64,000 nucleotides of DNA from Welwitschia mirabilis (Eukaryota; Gnetophyta; Gnetopsida; Welwitschiales): contig JBOZIK010000001.1 of assembly GCA_051453625.1 (NCBI GenBank), positions 82,936,689-83,000,688 on the forward strand, given 5' to 3'. This document shows positions 48,597 through 60,290 of this stretch, one piece after another. Numbering within the stretch: the stretch's first letter is position 1; every line of letters begins with the position of its first letter. A program made the translations under genes and the position numbers. A model generated the notes under the pieces. That model was not told the DNA's origin. It saw nothing but the letters and a program-made list of their open reading frames with translations, and did not search any database.

Positions 48597-48925
48597 ATAT
48601 AGGCTTTTAAGGCATTTTTAAAATGATTTAAAAGGCCTTTAAAAATGCCTTAAAATATTTTAAAATGTTTCTTTATAAAACACCTTAAAAAGCCTTGTCT
48701 TATAGGATTTTAAGACATTTCTAAGGAATTTAAATAAAAATTCTTTAGAAAGTTCTTTAAGATGTTTTCTTGACAAACACCTTAAATGCCTTTTAAGGTC
48801 TTTAAATAATAAAATACATCAAAAGATATTTTAAGGTATTTCTTTGATAAGCCACCTCAAAAGTGCTTTTAAGGTGGTTGTTTAATAAATGCCTTAAAAG
48901 ATCTTTTAAGGTGTTTTATCAAATG
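48597..48925. repeat. Array of palindromes with CCTTAAAAG/CTTTTAAGG cores
   Basis: About 330 bp consist of successive inverted repeats. 48605-48622 and 48638-48655 are a perfect 18-bp inverted repeat (TTTTAAGGCATTTTTAAA and its complement) with a 15-nt loop. 48892-48911 is a perfect 20-bp palindrome, CCTTAAAAGATCTTTTAAGG. Near 48852-48877 there is CCACCTCAAAAG-TG-CTTTTAAGGTGG with one mismatch. Other CACCTTAAA and AAGGTGTTT elements fill the space. No ORF or recognised TE. Confidence 0.85.
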
Positions 48926-49484
48926 TGTTTTATGATTTGGTGATACTATTAATCTAAGTAAGATAATTGATATTGTTGTATTTTCATAGTTACTTATTGG
49001 TTGGATGAAAAGAGTAAAGATAATAATAAAATGGTTTTGTTAATGTTAATACATTTTCATGCAATTAAAAACTTGATTTCTTTCACTTCTTTGATTCACT
49101 TTAATTCACATACACAAATAGAAAGAAACTGCAAAAGATAAAAATCAACATTCCAAGGTATCATAATAACTAAGAATTCTTTAATAGTCTATGAAAGCTA
49201 ATATAATTATTTTCATAATCATAAATAATAAGACAATCCCATTAAGAGATGTTTACAACAAGCAAAACATTAGTGAAAATACAACATTTTTCATGTTTTA
49301 AACATAATATGATTTTTCCTTACATCCAAGAATATTTTTATTCCCTATTCCAACTGAAGTATAATTTAGGATTCCTAGACAAGCATTGCCTCATTTATAA
49401 TTAGATATAAAATAATATTTAGTGTGATGATAGATACTAAAATTATTGTTACATTAGGTAACCTCTCGACTCCATTCACCAACC

Positions 49485-49529
49485 AAAAAGAAAGAAAGAA
49501 AGAAAGAAAAGAAAAGAAAAAAGAAAAAA
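49485..49529 (+). repeat. (AAAG)n microsatellite, imperfect
   Basis: AAAG units grading into AAAAG and longer A runs. Confidence 0.9.
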
Positions 49530-51356
49530 ATGAATTAGAACATGCATTTCTTTGATATCCGATAGGTAACATAAAATTTTCTTACATTGATGACTAAGTA
49601 GCCTTTTGGATAATTTCAAAATACTTCCTTAACCAAAAAAATTATGTGCCTCTAAAACTTAGCACTAAAGACTTAAATTATGGTACCACATCTATGACAT
49701 ATCTAAAGAGGTATTTCATGACATGTACATAAAACAATATTAAACAAATATATAATTAGTCATGCTCTTACTAATATAGTAATACTTCTTAGCAATACAT
49801 AAGAAATGGAAAGGATAGAATGGGAAATGCACTTAAAACATTTTCTCCCTCACCAACAGACAAGTAAGATTGAGACTATTGAATCCAGTACTAATGATTT
49901 TCCTTAAAAAACTTATCTAATATATAGTTTTAAGATTATTAAAGTAATTTACACATAAGAAAATAACATCAATAGAGAATTCAAGAATTCTTATTGTTAA
50001 GAGTGGGACAAAATAGGCTTGATTTGCAAACTAGATGGAGGAACTTCCACTGTTAAATATTTTTTCATCTATATCTAAATAAAGGGAAAAATATCTTAAC
50101 AACATTCATAATAAACTATAAACGAAGTATAAAGCCAAAATTTTTCTCTAAAGTAATTCAAAATCATGGCTAGAGCATGGAGTTAAGGAAGAATCTATAT
50201 TGTTAGGAACTATATTGTTTACATTACCTATGTCATATTTAAAGTAAAGACCAAGGAAAATTTACATGCATTTATTTTATTGTATTTTTCCTCTTGTAAA
50301 ATGTATTTCACTAGATTTATAATCCAATCTAGAAGAGACTCTTGAAGTTAGAACAAAATCTTCACAATTATAAGACATTCCTTTTTTATGTTATACTTTA
50401 TCATCTATTTAGATGCAATTGAATCTGATACTGCTCTTGGTAGCTCTCTAAACCATGATTATAGTTATTAGAATAGTTGAATATCTAAGGAAGAAAACAT
50501 AAAAAATAAATAATTATAGGATTTCAAACAACAGAATACATTAAAAATCATGCGTAAAGTCAGTAGATGATGTAGCATATGTATAGTTTCAAAGACTTGT
50601 AGTTATGAAGAGAGGTTCTTCCCAGTATAATTCTAGTGATAGAATAGTGATATAACAAGAATAATATACCTATCAACCAAGTAAGTAATGTCATAAAAAA
50701 TAAAACCTCTATTTTTAAATATTTTATACAACTTTATTAGTGTATTTATAATCTATATATGCAAAAAACCATTTAATGTTAGGAATAGTATTGAGTGTTT
50801 ATTAAAAATATTCTCTAGTATTATGTGCTTCTTAAAGAAGCATAACGCTCAATAGGATAACATCAATCTTAATAAAATAATGTAAGCCAAATTTGTAAGT
50901 GCTTACAATTTTAATATACCTAAGGGATTTATGATGATTCTAGCAAAGATATGCAAGGCTATCTCTTTAAAGTAATCATATTATGTAGTAATTTTGAACT
51001 TTATCATGGTATACATGATCAATTAGCCAAATCATTATGATCACAATCATAAATATTACTATTAAATAAAAATACTACATCATTGAAAAAACCACTAATA
51101 TTTTTTAAAAGATATTGAGGAAAAAAATTAAGAAAGATGATTGTAGACTATTAGAAATCAATATAGGGCATTAAAATAGGATAATTTTTTTTGTCCAAGT
51201 TTCTTGCATGTTTTAAACAAAAATGTAGATACATAGTGCTTTGAAAAATAAACCAATTATAAATATAACCAAGATCTTGAGGATTAGATTTTTATGTTAA
51301 ATATAATAATTATTATGGAATGTTTCCTTGGGAAAAAGGATTACCTCAAAAAGGAG

Positions 51357-51566
51357 AAACCGTCCAAAACACTAAAATCATTTACATAGTCATCCATTTC
51401 AAAAGAAAAAANNNNNNNNNNNNNNNNNNNNNNNNNNNNNNNNNNNNNNNNNNNNNNNNNNNNNNNNNNNNNNNNNNNNNNNNNNNNNNNNNNNNNNNNN
51501 NNNNNNNNNNNAAACCGTCCAAAACACTAAAATCATATACATAGTCATCCATTTCAAAAGAAAAAA
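51357..51566 (+). repeat. 55-bp direct repeats flanking a 100-N gap
   Basis: 51357-51411 and 51512-51566 are the same 55 bp (starting AAACCGTCCAAAACACTAAA) with one difference. It is most likely a contig overlap not merged at the gap. Confidence 0.85.
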
Positions 51567-52946
51567 CCCCTGCTAGTCCATCATATGTACTTAATTAAGG
51601 GAAGAATCAAGACTAGATTCATAAAAAGTAATTGGATCCTTCAAGAATGATATGAACATTCACTTATCAAAAATCATGTCCTTTTATTAGCATAATATAT
51701 TAGATCATTTATCTCTAAGATGAATTAAATTAAATTATCCTAGTCTGTACACTCAAATTACTCTCCAAACAACCTAAGAAAAGTGAATGTCCTCATAGGG
51801 ATTTTTCGTATTTCTACTCATGTAGTCTTTATATGATCTGTTTTCAAATTCTTACTCTCTAATTTATAGTGTGTAACCTTATTCTTCCTATTAAAAATAG
51901 TCAGCTCCTTGCCCTAGATATAAGATAATCTTTAATTAGTGATTTAGAAAACTTGAAGTGTATCTATCTTCATTGATTTACATCCATTCTATATACTATC
52001 AAACCCACGAAATATAAATTCTCCAAGTAAATTTTAAAAATACAAAAACCATTTTAGAAGAGCTGAGATTCATAGATGATAATCTCTAATGAATGAACTA
52101 GCTATTTTATTTCGAGTTGTAAATCTCAGTCAATAATGGGTTGGCTTATGAGATATCATTTGCTGCAACAACCTTAAATGTTTTGTTTTTTCTATTAGCT
52201 ACTATTAACAATTTTCTTTATAAATTATAATTCATTGGAGGTAATGTCCTTCATTATTAGGAAAGAAAACTATAAATAATAATCTTAAAAATATGTCCAT
52301 CCATCCAAAAAAGCACATAAGGTCTTCAAAGATTTTAACTAATAATAATGTCCAATCTAGATGGAAACCAAGGTGTATCTTATGTCATGTCCTTGATAGA
52401 ATCATAAAGATAAAACATTATTAAAACTAAGAGTTTCTTAAAAAGGTGAGAAGACATGGGTTATTTATTGAAGACTGATAATGGTACTAAAGGAAATTGC
52501 TATCTTTTAAAATGGAATTTCATCTCTTACACAAAGATCTTAGTTCAAAGAGGTAAAATGAAAATGCCCTAAAAAAGATCATGATAATGAGATTATTTGG
52601 CAAGTGCTATCAAATAAAAGATTCCATTTGAACATCCATTAAATGTAATCTACTATTACTAGAATGGATTTTTCCTTCATCAAAATCATAAGGCCTAGTT
52701 TTTATGGCCTTGTATCTCATAGGGCTATGGCTTCCACTTCCAAATAATGTTAACTAGATATTCTACCTTAGAGTCTCTTCATCAAAACATAATGCTTTTA
52801 TTCCTTAGTTCTTTCATGTTATATGTAGCCTTTTAAACCTTCTAAATATTTAAAAAATATAGTTTTAGCATCCATCACTCAAAAATAGAAACAAAATGTT
52901 GACCTATAAATTAAGCATAATATTACTTTATTTTTATGTTCATAAA

Positions 52947-54160
52947 TGTTATGAACCAATTTGTAGGGATTTAATGGTGTATTTTAAGTGCTTTTATAGG
53001 ATATTTATATAGGTCTGGATGTAATTTTAATGATTACAAAGAACTCATAGGATGATCACCAAAGCATGTGATTCTTAGCATATTTAAAGGCATCTTAGGC
53101 TTATTTTAATACTTCATACTTTGAAAGAATGGTTTACCATGAATAAGATTAATTTATCTTTGAGATAGAATATGAAAAATCTTATTGTCCCCTCTCTTAT
53201 CCCCATGATAGGTAGGAGAATAGCACTACTGACATGGCTGGAGTTTGTGGTGTTAACTATAGGGCCTAAAGCTAATTGACAACCCTTTAACATGGAGTAA
53301 CATTCCCATTTTTGTCTCCATGACAATTAAGATGATAGTTATTTCCCATGGATAGAGAAATATTTTTGTAATGGAATCATGTAACCTATATGAGATGCTA
53401 TGATTTCTTCACTAACTCATAGGGTTAAGCTTCTAGAACTTTAATGTAAAACTATAAATACCTTCTCTTTTCTACACTTCGTTTTTTCATCTTTTGTATC
53501 TGATGTTATTATGGTAGAAGATTGAAGGACAAGAGGTTCATCTAGTGGCTACAAAGAGAAGTTTACATTATTGTAAGTGGATGAAAAAGTTCATAATTAA
53601 TTCACTTATTCTTTTCACTATAATTATGTAAATGTCCCTTATTATTTAAGTTGGTTATAGTTTGATGGTAGTTCTAGAATTTATTTAGATCATAAGGGTA
53701 ACCTTTATTAAGGTTTACTTTATTAGTTTTTTTTAACATTGCTATTTTATTATAATTTGATATTTCATTATCCATATTCTATTTTATAATTCTTATAGTT
53801 TATGTTGACTAGGAATAAGTAATAGAACCTTTCCTAGTTAATCTAAGTTATAAATGAATAGTTCCTATGATGGAAGGATTAGAGTTCAAATAGAACCCCT
53901 CTCACTTGCATTTCATCCATTGCATTTTCATCATCATTCATATTGCATTGCATTTACATTCTTGTTTATTTTAATTTATTAAATATAAAATATTAGAAAT
54001 ACTTTATGAAATCAATTCTCTAACTTCTAGCCTAGTACCTCCAATGGATTATGACATTTAGGTTAATTCTTGTCTATATTAATATGTGTTTTGTATAAGT
54101 ATTATGATTTATAGGTTTTCTCTGATAGACTTAAAGGTTACATAAATTCATTTCACAACA
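52947..54160 (+). repeat. LTR B, family 1 (5' LTR)
   Basis: The 1214-bp LTR starts TGTTATGAACC and ends TTTCACAACA, 3 bp before the primer site. It has a TATA block at 53453-53460 and a hairpin motif at 53313-53338 and is collinear with LTR A (3169-5216). The small frame at 53326-53114 lies within it and is chance. Confidence 0.9.
53453..53460 (+). promoter_or_regulatory. LTR TATA box (LTR B)
   Basis: TATAAATA in 'gtaaaactataaatacc', identical in context to LTR D. Confidence 0.7.
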
Positions 54161-54163
54161 TTT

Positions 54164-54181
54164 TGGTATCATTGATGGGGA
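54164..54181 (+). promoter_or_regulatory. Primer binding site, tRNA-Asp type (LTR B)
   Basis: TGGTATCATTGATGGGGA agrees with TGGCGCCGTTGCCGGGGA at 12 of 18; five of the six differences are C-to-T or G-to-A. Its place, 3 bp inside the LTR, supports it. Confidence 0.8.
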
Positions 54182-55005
54182 AGGCCACAAGGAGTTAAAG
54201 GATTATCATTATCGAGACAAGCACCTTGAATTTTAGTTTAGGTTATTTAGTTGAAATAATTATATACTTATTGTTTAGTAGGTTTATTTTAGCAATTTTT
54301 ACTTTTCATAGTTTTAAAGATCATTGTCATTATTTTTTTCATTTCCATGACATTGGAAATAATAATCCTAAATTTTTAAATTTATTTATTTTTCACAAAT
54401 TTTCTTTCTATCAATAGAGTATTAATTAAAATAATATCATTTTCTTTGTGATTTCCATGATATCGTAAATGATAGTATACTTTTCTATTTTTGGCAATTT
54501 TTATTTAATTGAGTATTTTTCTATTGTGATCATTGTTCTTCTTATCCTCTCCATGATCAGGTGGATGGTAGTCAATCATTTTTTATTTTTTATTTTTTAT
54601 TTACTCTCTTAGCATATAAGGACATAGCAAATTCAAGTAGAAAGATGAAATATAAAAGGGAAAAAAACTTGATTGAAGAAAATATTAGAGAAGGATTATT
54701 CCACTTTAAGTACCCATATCTAGGTATGCAAATTGTAAGAATTAAAGAAGAATATTTCTCTACATTTATTATTTTAAAATCAGATTTTGCAAAAGAAAAT
54801 TATAGTATAAAAGTAGATCATGTAATTTATTCTTCAAATATGTAAAATCATTGTTAAAAAAAAAAGAAAGTTAGTTCATATAGTATGTCAATAATAATAG
54901 GAACTTCTACTTCAAATGAAAATGTTACTCTTAGATATCTAATCACTAATAGAAAATGTGAAATTCAAAATCCCTTTGATTTACTTCTAGTAATGATGTA
55001 TAATT
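54182..55005 (+). other. Leader and possible gag N-terminus
   Basis: The first part has three copies of a 'TCCATGA...GATGATAG'-type block (near 54340, 54455 and 54550). The open frame 54561-54845 has a charged middle (around KMKYKREKNLIEENIREG) and could be the start of gag or chance; I do not recognise it. Confidence 0.45.
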
Positions 55006-55655
55006 AAGAAATTTGAGTCCCTACCCAATGTTTTTGGGGAAGCCTAAGGAATACCCTTTCAAACATCTAGTTGACATTGAACAACTTGTTCTTATCTCAG
55101 GAAATGGAAAGAAATGTATTAGTGATCATACTTACATGACTATTTTTCTAGTTGAACTTAAAAAAAAGGTAAAACTTAGGCTTAAAAGTAGTCCACATAA
55201 GAGTTTTAAATCATAGAGATAAGTAGAAGAAGTTTTTATCAAAATATTTTTGAGTGAAAGTTATATAAGAAAATAAAAAAAGGAAGTTACCAACTTTCAA
55301 CAACAACCTCATAAGAATTATGCCATAACATATAAATGTTTTATCATAGCTAGCCATTTGAACCCTATTGATTAATTTCATAAAGAAGAATTAGTCAGTT
55401 ATTTCTATAATGGATTAAATAGTTAGACTAAACAACTCATAGACTTTTCTTATGGTGGTAACTTATTGAACTTAGTCTTAGAAGATGCATAAAGTATCTT
55501 GAAAAACCTAGTAGAGATAAGTCAAACTTGTCCTAAACCCACTAAGGAAAATTAAACTATAGGCTAAATCATAAAACATTTAAAAGAGATTAAACATGAT
55601 AAGAAAGGAGAGAGAGGTAACTTAACCAATTTAATTAAGGATTACTACCACTTTG
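55006..55655 (+). pseudogene. Ty3 gag remnant, first unit
   Basis: The core begins with PMFLGKPKEYPFKHLVDIEQ, matching the plant Ty3 gag 'F-G-P-EDP--HL--F' block. It continues with LVELKKKVKLRLKS (usually 'SLKDKAK-WL-SLP') and, after stops, VEEVFIKIFL, SHLNPID, a YFYNGL block and GGNLLNLVLEDA, matching 'FY-GL', 'GG-FL--T-EEA'. It ends abruptly near 55655 at the fusion to post-integrase sequence. It formed the particle coat in a live element. Confidence 0.8.
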
Positions 55656-56207
55656 GATAGGTAGGCAACTCTTCTTCATATTCTTAGTTGTTCATTTCTC
55701 ATTATATTTTTTCTTAATTATTTTTTTTGGAATTTTTTAAAGTCATTACAGTATCTTTTTCTACATCATAATTAGAACTTAATCATTTGGTAGCTCTTTA
55801 GTCATCTTTTTATTTTCATTCATAAGTTTTCTTTATAAGGTTTATTTTTATTTTTTGCACTATCAATTAATGCATTTCTTTCCCCTTGATTGGTGTGATC
55901 TTTTTTTTCTGCTAATGTTTTTACTATGTAGTTTTTCATTCATTCAATTATAGATTTTCAAACACTTATGAATTCTAGACCACATTGAAGGAGTACTTAT
56001 AAGAATTTCTTTCTATATTTCATGCATGGTTATGATCTCATCATTTTCTTTCTCCATGATTCTGTTTTTTTAAAGCTAAATTCTTCACATTTTTCTTTAT
56101 TTTGTTTTTTATGTTGCATCTCTAATACTTGCTTACTATCAAATTTTTTCAGAATTTTTTTCTAATTGGTCTAAACAACTTATCTTATAAACTATCATCT
56201 TGATTTG

Positions 56208-56231
56208 TCATCCTCATGACATTGAGGATGA
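56208..56231. repeat. Hairpin, 9-bp perfect stem
   Basis: TCATCCTCA, loop TGACAT, TGAGGATGA. This is the best member of a dispersed family of short inverted repeats in family-1 LTRs, leaders and 3' regions. Confidence 0.85.
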
Positions 56232-56302
56232 TAGTCATTCTTTTTCCTTTATGTAATCCGGGATGTCTTGCTTTTCCTGTGGGGCGTAAGAAAGAGGTGG
56301 TT

Positions 56303-56317
56303 GGGGGGGGGGGGGGG
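56303..56317 (+). repeat. G15 homopolymer
   Basis: Fifteen G in an AT-rich setting, ending 5 bp before a gap. Copy A has only five G at the matching place (about 2578-2582, 'catagggggtagg'). Confidence 0.9.
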
Positions 56318-56711
56318 TAGGANNNNNNNNNNNNNNNNNNNNNNNNNNNNNNNNNNNNNNNNNNNNNNNNNNNNNNNNNNNNNNNNNNNNNNNNNNNNNN
56401 NNNNNNNNNNNNNNNNNNNNNNNNNNNNNNNNNNNNNNNNNNNNNNNNNNNNNNNNNNNNNNNNNNNNNNNNNNNNNNNNNNNNNNNNNNNNNNNNNNNN
56501 NNNNNNNNNNNNNNNNNNNNNNNNNNNNNNNNNNNNNNNNTTTGTATTGGTAGAAAACATTGATGAACTTTTTATAAATTATTCTTTAAGATTATTTCTA
56601 CTTAATCTTACATATTAATTTTAGCATTATGTCTACACATTATCAGTTTTTTGAATTATCATTCATTGACTTGTTTATGTGTATGACATTTATTTGGACT
56701 ATTGTGATGAG

Positions 56712-56730
56712 TTTAAGTAGGGGGTTTATA
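56712..56730 (+). promoter_or_regulatory. Upstream polypurine-tract-like block
   Basis: TTTAAGTAGGGGGTTTATA matches TTAAGTAGGGGACTTA at 2995-3010 in copy A; the LTR start would fall inside the gap about 160 bp further. Confidence 0.5.
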
Positions 56731-56911
56731 ACTACAGTAGTAATTATATTAATTGCTTGTTATTATCTATTTCTGCATAATAAATAGAACTCAAATTTTG
56801 TTTATTTAGTTNNNNNNNNNNNNNNNNNNNNNNNNNNNNNNNNNNNNNNNNNNNNNNNNNNNNNNNNNNNNNNNNNNNNNNNNNNNNNNNNNNNNNNNNN
56901 NNNNNNNNNNN

Positions 56912-57465
56912 AAATGTCCCTTATGCTTTAAGTTGGTCATAGTTAAGTGATAGTTCTATGATTTATTTAGATCATGAAGGCAACCTTTATTAAGGTTGTT
57001 CTTGGTTAGTAGTAGGTTTGCATTGCATTTCTATTTCATTCATTTTTCATATTGCATATTCTACTTGGTAGATCTTATAGTTTATATTAATTAAGAACTA
57101 GTTAAATGCTCTTCTTGATTAATATGAATTATAGAAAGGATAGAATTTATGATAAAAAGACTAGAAGGTAGTCCTTGTAACAGAAGGATTAGGAATTAAG
57201 TGGATCCATCTCATTTCCATTTCCATTAACTTACATTTCATATTCATTCATCTTGCATTGCATTTACTTTATTATTTACTTTCAGTTAGTAAAGGATAAA
57301 TGACTAAAAGCTACCTTTGAAAATCAATTCTCTAACTCTAAGCCTAGTGCCTTTGTTAAGATTATGACATTTGGGTGAACTCTCGTCTATGGCATGTTTC
57401 TTTTTGCAAGTTATATGATTTACAAGCTTATCTAAAGGACTTCAAGATTGCTTAAATACACACCG
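56912..57465 (+). repeat. LTR C, family 1, second half
   Basis: It begins after a gap at 'aaatgtcccttatgc', equivalent to 53635 in LTR B, and ends near CACACCGCA. The 5' half is lost in the gap. Directly behind it, without primer site, the gag C-terminal region starts ('acttataaaagattttttatt' against 'acatataaatgttttatcat' in the first unit). Confidence 0.85.
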
Positions 57466-58540
57466 CAATACTTATAAAAGATTTTTTATTACTTTACATT
57501 TGAATCCCATAGATTCTTTTTCTCAGAAAGAACTAATAGACTACTTTTATAATAAATGAAATAGTGAAATAAAGTAACTAGTTGGTCTTTTATGTAGAGG
57601 TAATTAGTTGAAAAATGTTTAAAAAGTATTAGAAGAGTTGATAGAAGTGAGTCAAACTTAACCTAAACCCTCTAGAAAAAACCAAACTATAGGTTACATC
57701 ATTTAAGATGTTAAGAAGGTTAATCATGAAAAAGATAAAATAAGAATTAAAAATAAATTAATAAATGCCATTAAATATTTTATCTTAACTTTGAAAAAAT
57801 ACATTGAGATGATTTTAGATGTAAATGTGACAACTGAAAAGAGTGTATTTTTAGCTTCTACTTATTATTTATGTGAAAATTACTATTATATTACTAAAGA
57901 ATGTCCTTTACTTATAACTTATAAAGAAATAATTTATGAGGAAGTATGTTATTTCAATCAAAGGTCCTCAAACTTTAACCAAAACCAAAACCAAAGTCAA
58001 GTTCCAAATCATAATTAATTTCAACCTAGGATGAGTGGACAATTAAGCTTTAAGAATTTTCAAAGAAACCATCCTAACTTCCAACCTTTTAAAAAGATAT
58101 TTGAAAATAGAAACTTTCAATTAAATAACTTAAATAATCAAGCAAGCCCATTCACCTCACAAAACTAAAGTGATCCTCTTAGGAGTTTCATTCATAAGTT
58201 GAGAAAAATAGAAGAAGAAATTCAAACATTAAAAATCTTTTGAGTACTTTGTAACAAACCATGCTTGCTAACTAAAGATCATAATGGTCACTTACCACTC
58301 AACCTTTACTAAACCCAAATGAAGTTAAAAAAGATTATAAGATCATGACAAGAAGTGAAAATGCTATAACTCATCCCACATATGAGGATTTTACATCACA
58401 AAGTAATAAAAATGATAAAGAAGAGGACATAGAAATCTTAGAAAATCATTATTTTCCTTCTCCATTAAGTAACAAAAAGAAAACTTTTTCACATATAAAA
58501 CCTCCTACTCCTTGGTAAGATAGATTAAACATAAATCCAA
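57466..58540 (+). pseudogene. Ty3 gag C-terminus, second unit
   Basis: It starts with HLNPIDSFSQKELIDYFYN in one frame, matching the block SHLNPID...YFYNGL of the first unit, then KVLEELIEVSQT. The open frame 57791-58018 carries the zinc-knuckle region: CENYYYITKECPLL, where the usual pattern is CxxC-GxH-xxxxC; the second Cys and the His are lost. An Asn/Gln-rich tail follows (QNQNQSQVPN and later pieces), as in Athila/Tat gag. The rest runs into the gap 58541-59067. Confidence 0.8.
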
Positions 58541-59118
58541 NNNNNNNNNNNNNNNNNNNNNNNNNNNNNNNNNNNNNNNNNNNNNNNNNNNNNNNNNNNN
58601 NNNNNNNNNNNNNNNNNNNNNNNNNNNNNNNNNNNNNNNNNNNNNNNNNNNNNNNNNNNNNNNNNNNNNNNNNNNNNNNNNNNNNNNNNNNNNNNNNNNN
58701 NNNNNNNNNNNNNNNNNNNNNNNNNNNNNNNNNNNNNNNNNNNNNNNNNNNNNNNNNNNNNNNNNNNNNNNNNNNNNNNNNNNNNNNNNNNNNNNNNNNN
58801 NNNNNNNNNNNNNNNNNNNNNNNNNNNNNNNNNNNNNNNNNNNNNNNNNNNNNNNNNNNNNNNNNNNNNNNNNNNNNNNNNNNNNNNNNNNNNNNNNNNN
58901 NNNNNNNNNNNNNNNNNNNNNNNNNNNNNNNNNNNNNNNNNNNNNNNNNNNNNNNNNNNNNNNNNNNNNNNNNNNNNNNNNNNNNNNNNNNNNNNNNNNN
59001 NNNNNNNNNNNNNNNNNNNNNNNNNNNNNNNNNNNNNNNNNNNNNNNNNNNNNNNNNNNNNNNNNNNCACATATGAAACCTCCTACTCCTTGGTAAGATA
59101 GATTAAACATAAATCCAA
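58490..59118 (+). repeat. 51-bp direct repeats flanking a 527-N gap
   Basis: 58490-58540 and 59068-59118 are the same 51 bp (starting CACATATAAAACCTCC) with one difference. The reading of the gag/protease linker continues across it normally, so the gap probably represents no missing sequence. Confidence 0.85.
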
Positions 59119-59731
59119 TTTTGATGATTATTTGAAAGCCTTAATATAAAATGTGAGCATCAATTTATTATTTTGGACACTTTTGCAAGATAGCCCTAAG
59201 TACTCTAAGTTGTGAAAAGACCTAATTAGGAGGAAATTAAAAAGAATCATACCTAGTAAAGTCCTCCTAGATCAACTTAAAAATAACTTAATTTTACAAA
59301 AATGTCCAAAGTTTAAGGATCTAGGGGTAGCAATTATTAGTTTTACTTTAGAGAAAAACTAAATAATTAAGAAATCCTTGATTGATATTGGAGCTGGTGT
59401 CAATATTATTCCCTTGCATATTTGTTGGAGACTTAAATTAATATATAAAAGAGAGCCTACATATATTGTTTTAGAACTAGCTGATACATCTATTAAGAAA
59501 CCATTATGTTTGATTAAGGATTTGGTCATTTATATTAAGGAATATTTCTACCCTATTGATGTCATTATTGTAGAAGTTGAACATAACAGTGGTCACTTTT
59601 TACTTCCAGATAGATCCTTTTGTGTAACAACCCACTGTATTTTAGATATAAGAACTAGTTTAATGGAGTATCATTTAGGAAATAAAAAGTTTTTAATAAG
59701 AGTATTTGATGTAGATAAAAAAGATTTATAA
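59119..59731 (+). pseudogene. Ty3 aspartic protease, second unit
   Basis: An open frame of 117 codons (59378-59731) is the longest intact coding block. It reads MIDIGAGVNIIPLHICWRLK; the Athila/Tat-type active site is DLGAS-NL-P, so Asp and Gly are kept. Then LELADTSIKKPLCLIKDLV parallels 'LADRS-K-P-GIVEDV'. The later block SGHFLLPDRSFCVTTHCILD matches 'P-ILGRPFLAT--ALIDV'. Upstream, a linker with QLKNNLILQKCPKFKDLG fits the usual '--LQ--LP-K-KDPG'. It matured the polyprotein in a live element. Confidence 0.9.
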
Positions 59732-60290
59732 AATTATTTGAGTGTTGAAAAAGAAATAAAGCCAACTTTATTTTTATAGCACAGTCCACTTGAGGAGAGA
59801 TGACCAATGCTTTACAAATCAACTTTGTATGATAATTAATTAGAAGTACACAACTTAAATGTTTTTCATGAAAATAAATTTAATTTTTATAATGTAAAAA
59901 TTGATTATTTTAATCTAAGAAGTCGAAAGATTGAGTTTATTAATTGTACAAAAGTTTAAGATTTGAGCAAAACTAAGATTTCATATTTTAAGGATGGTTG
60001 TTAACTATTGACATTCAGACAATAGTCTGAGAAAAAAGTAAAATTTCCTAAACATTTATCATAAAGTAAAAATCTAAACTTAAATCTAAACTGAAATCCT
60101 TAGCTAGATGACAAAAATACATTTTTTTGAACAATAATATTTAATAAAATTCTGATCCCTCAACAAGAACCAAATTTAATCTCTCTTCTGTAATATAAGA
60201 TAAATGCATTCACTTGGTTCCATAATGATTTGATAGCGATTTATTTCTTAATTTTTTAACATAAAATATAACTTAAGAATAATGAAAACC
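59732..60290 (+). pseudogene. Protease-RT spacer, second unit
   Basis: Decayed linker. Near 60160-60230 a piece reads INAFTWFHNDL, paralleling the 'AFAWSHDDMPG' block that precedes RT in many Ty3 elements. Many stops. Confidence 0.6.

Larger units (their letters stand above)
48926..52946. other. No recognised gene or element
   Basis: AT-rich sequence with a microsatellite (49485-49529) and a duplicated gap flank (51357-51566). No domain could be read on either strand. It may contain very old TE sequence. Confidence 0.4.
55656..56811 (+). other. Post-integrase region of family 1, fused to gag
   Basis: From about 55655 ('ggataggtaggcaactc') the sequence follows 2030-2990 and 1510-1890 of copy A ('ggataagtacgcaatatt', 'tttcaaagtcatt'). 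It contains a perfect 9-bp hairpin (56208-56231), a G15 run (56303-56317), a 218-N gap (56323-56540) and an upstream polypurine-like block (56712-56730). The rest of the path to the LTR is in the 100-N gap 56812-56911. Confidence 0.65.

Noticed and set aside
54561-54845. 94-codon frame as an independent gene
   Set aside because: It lies between the primer site and gag of a dead element; at most a decayed gag N-terminus.
59378-59731. Possible functional host aspartic protease gene
   Set aside because: Context and wording show it is the protease part of a Ty3 polyprotein; the frames before and after it are broken.
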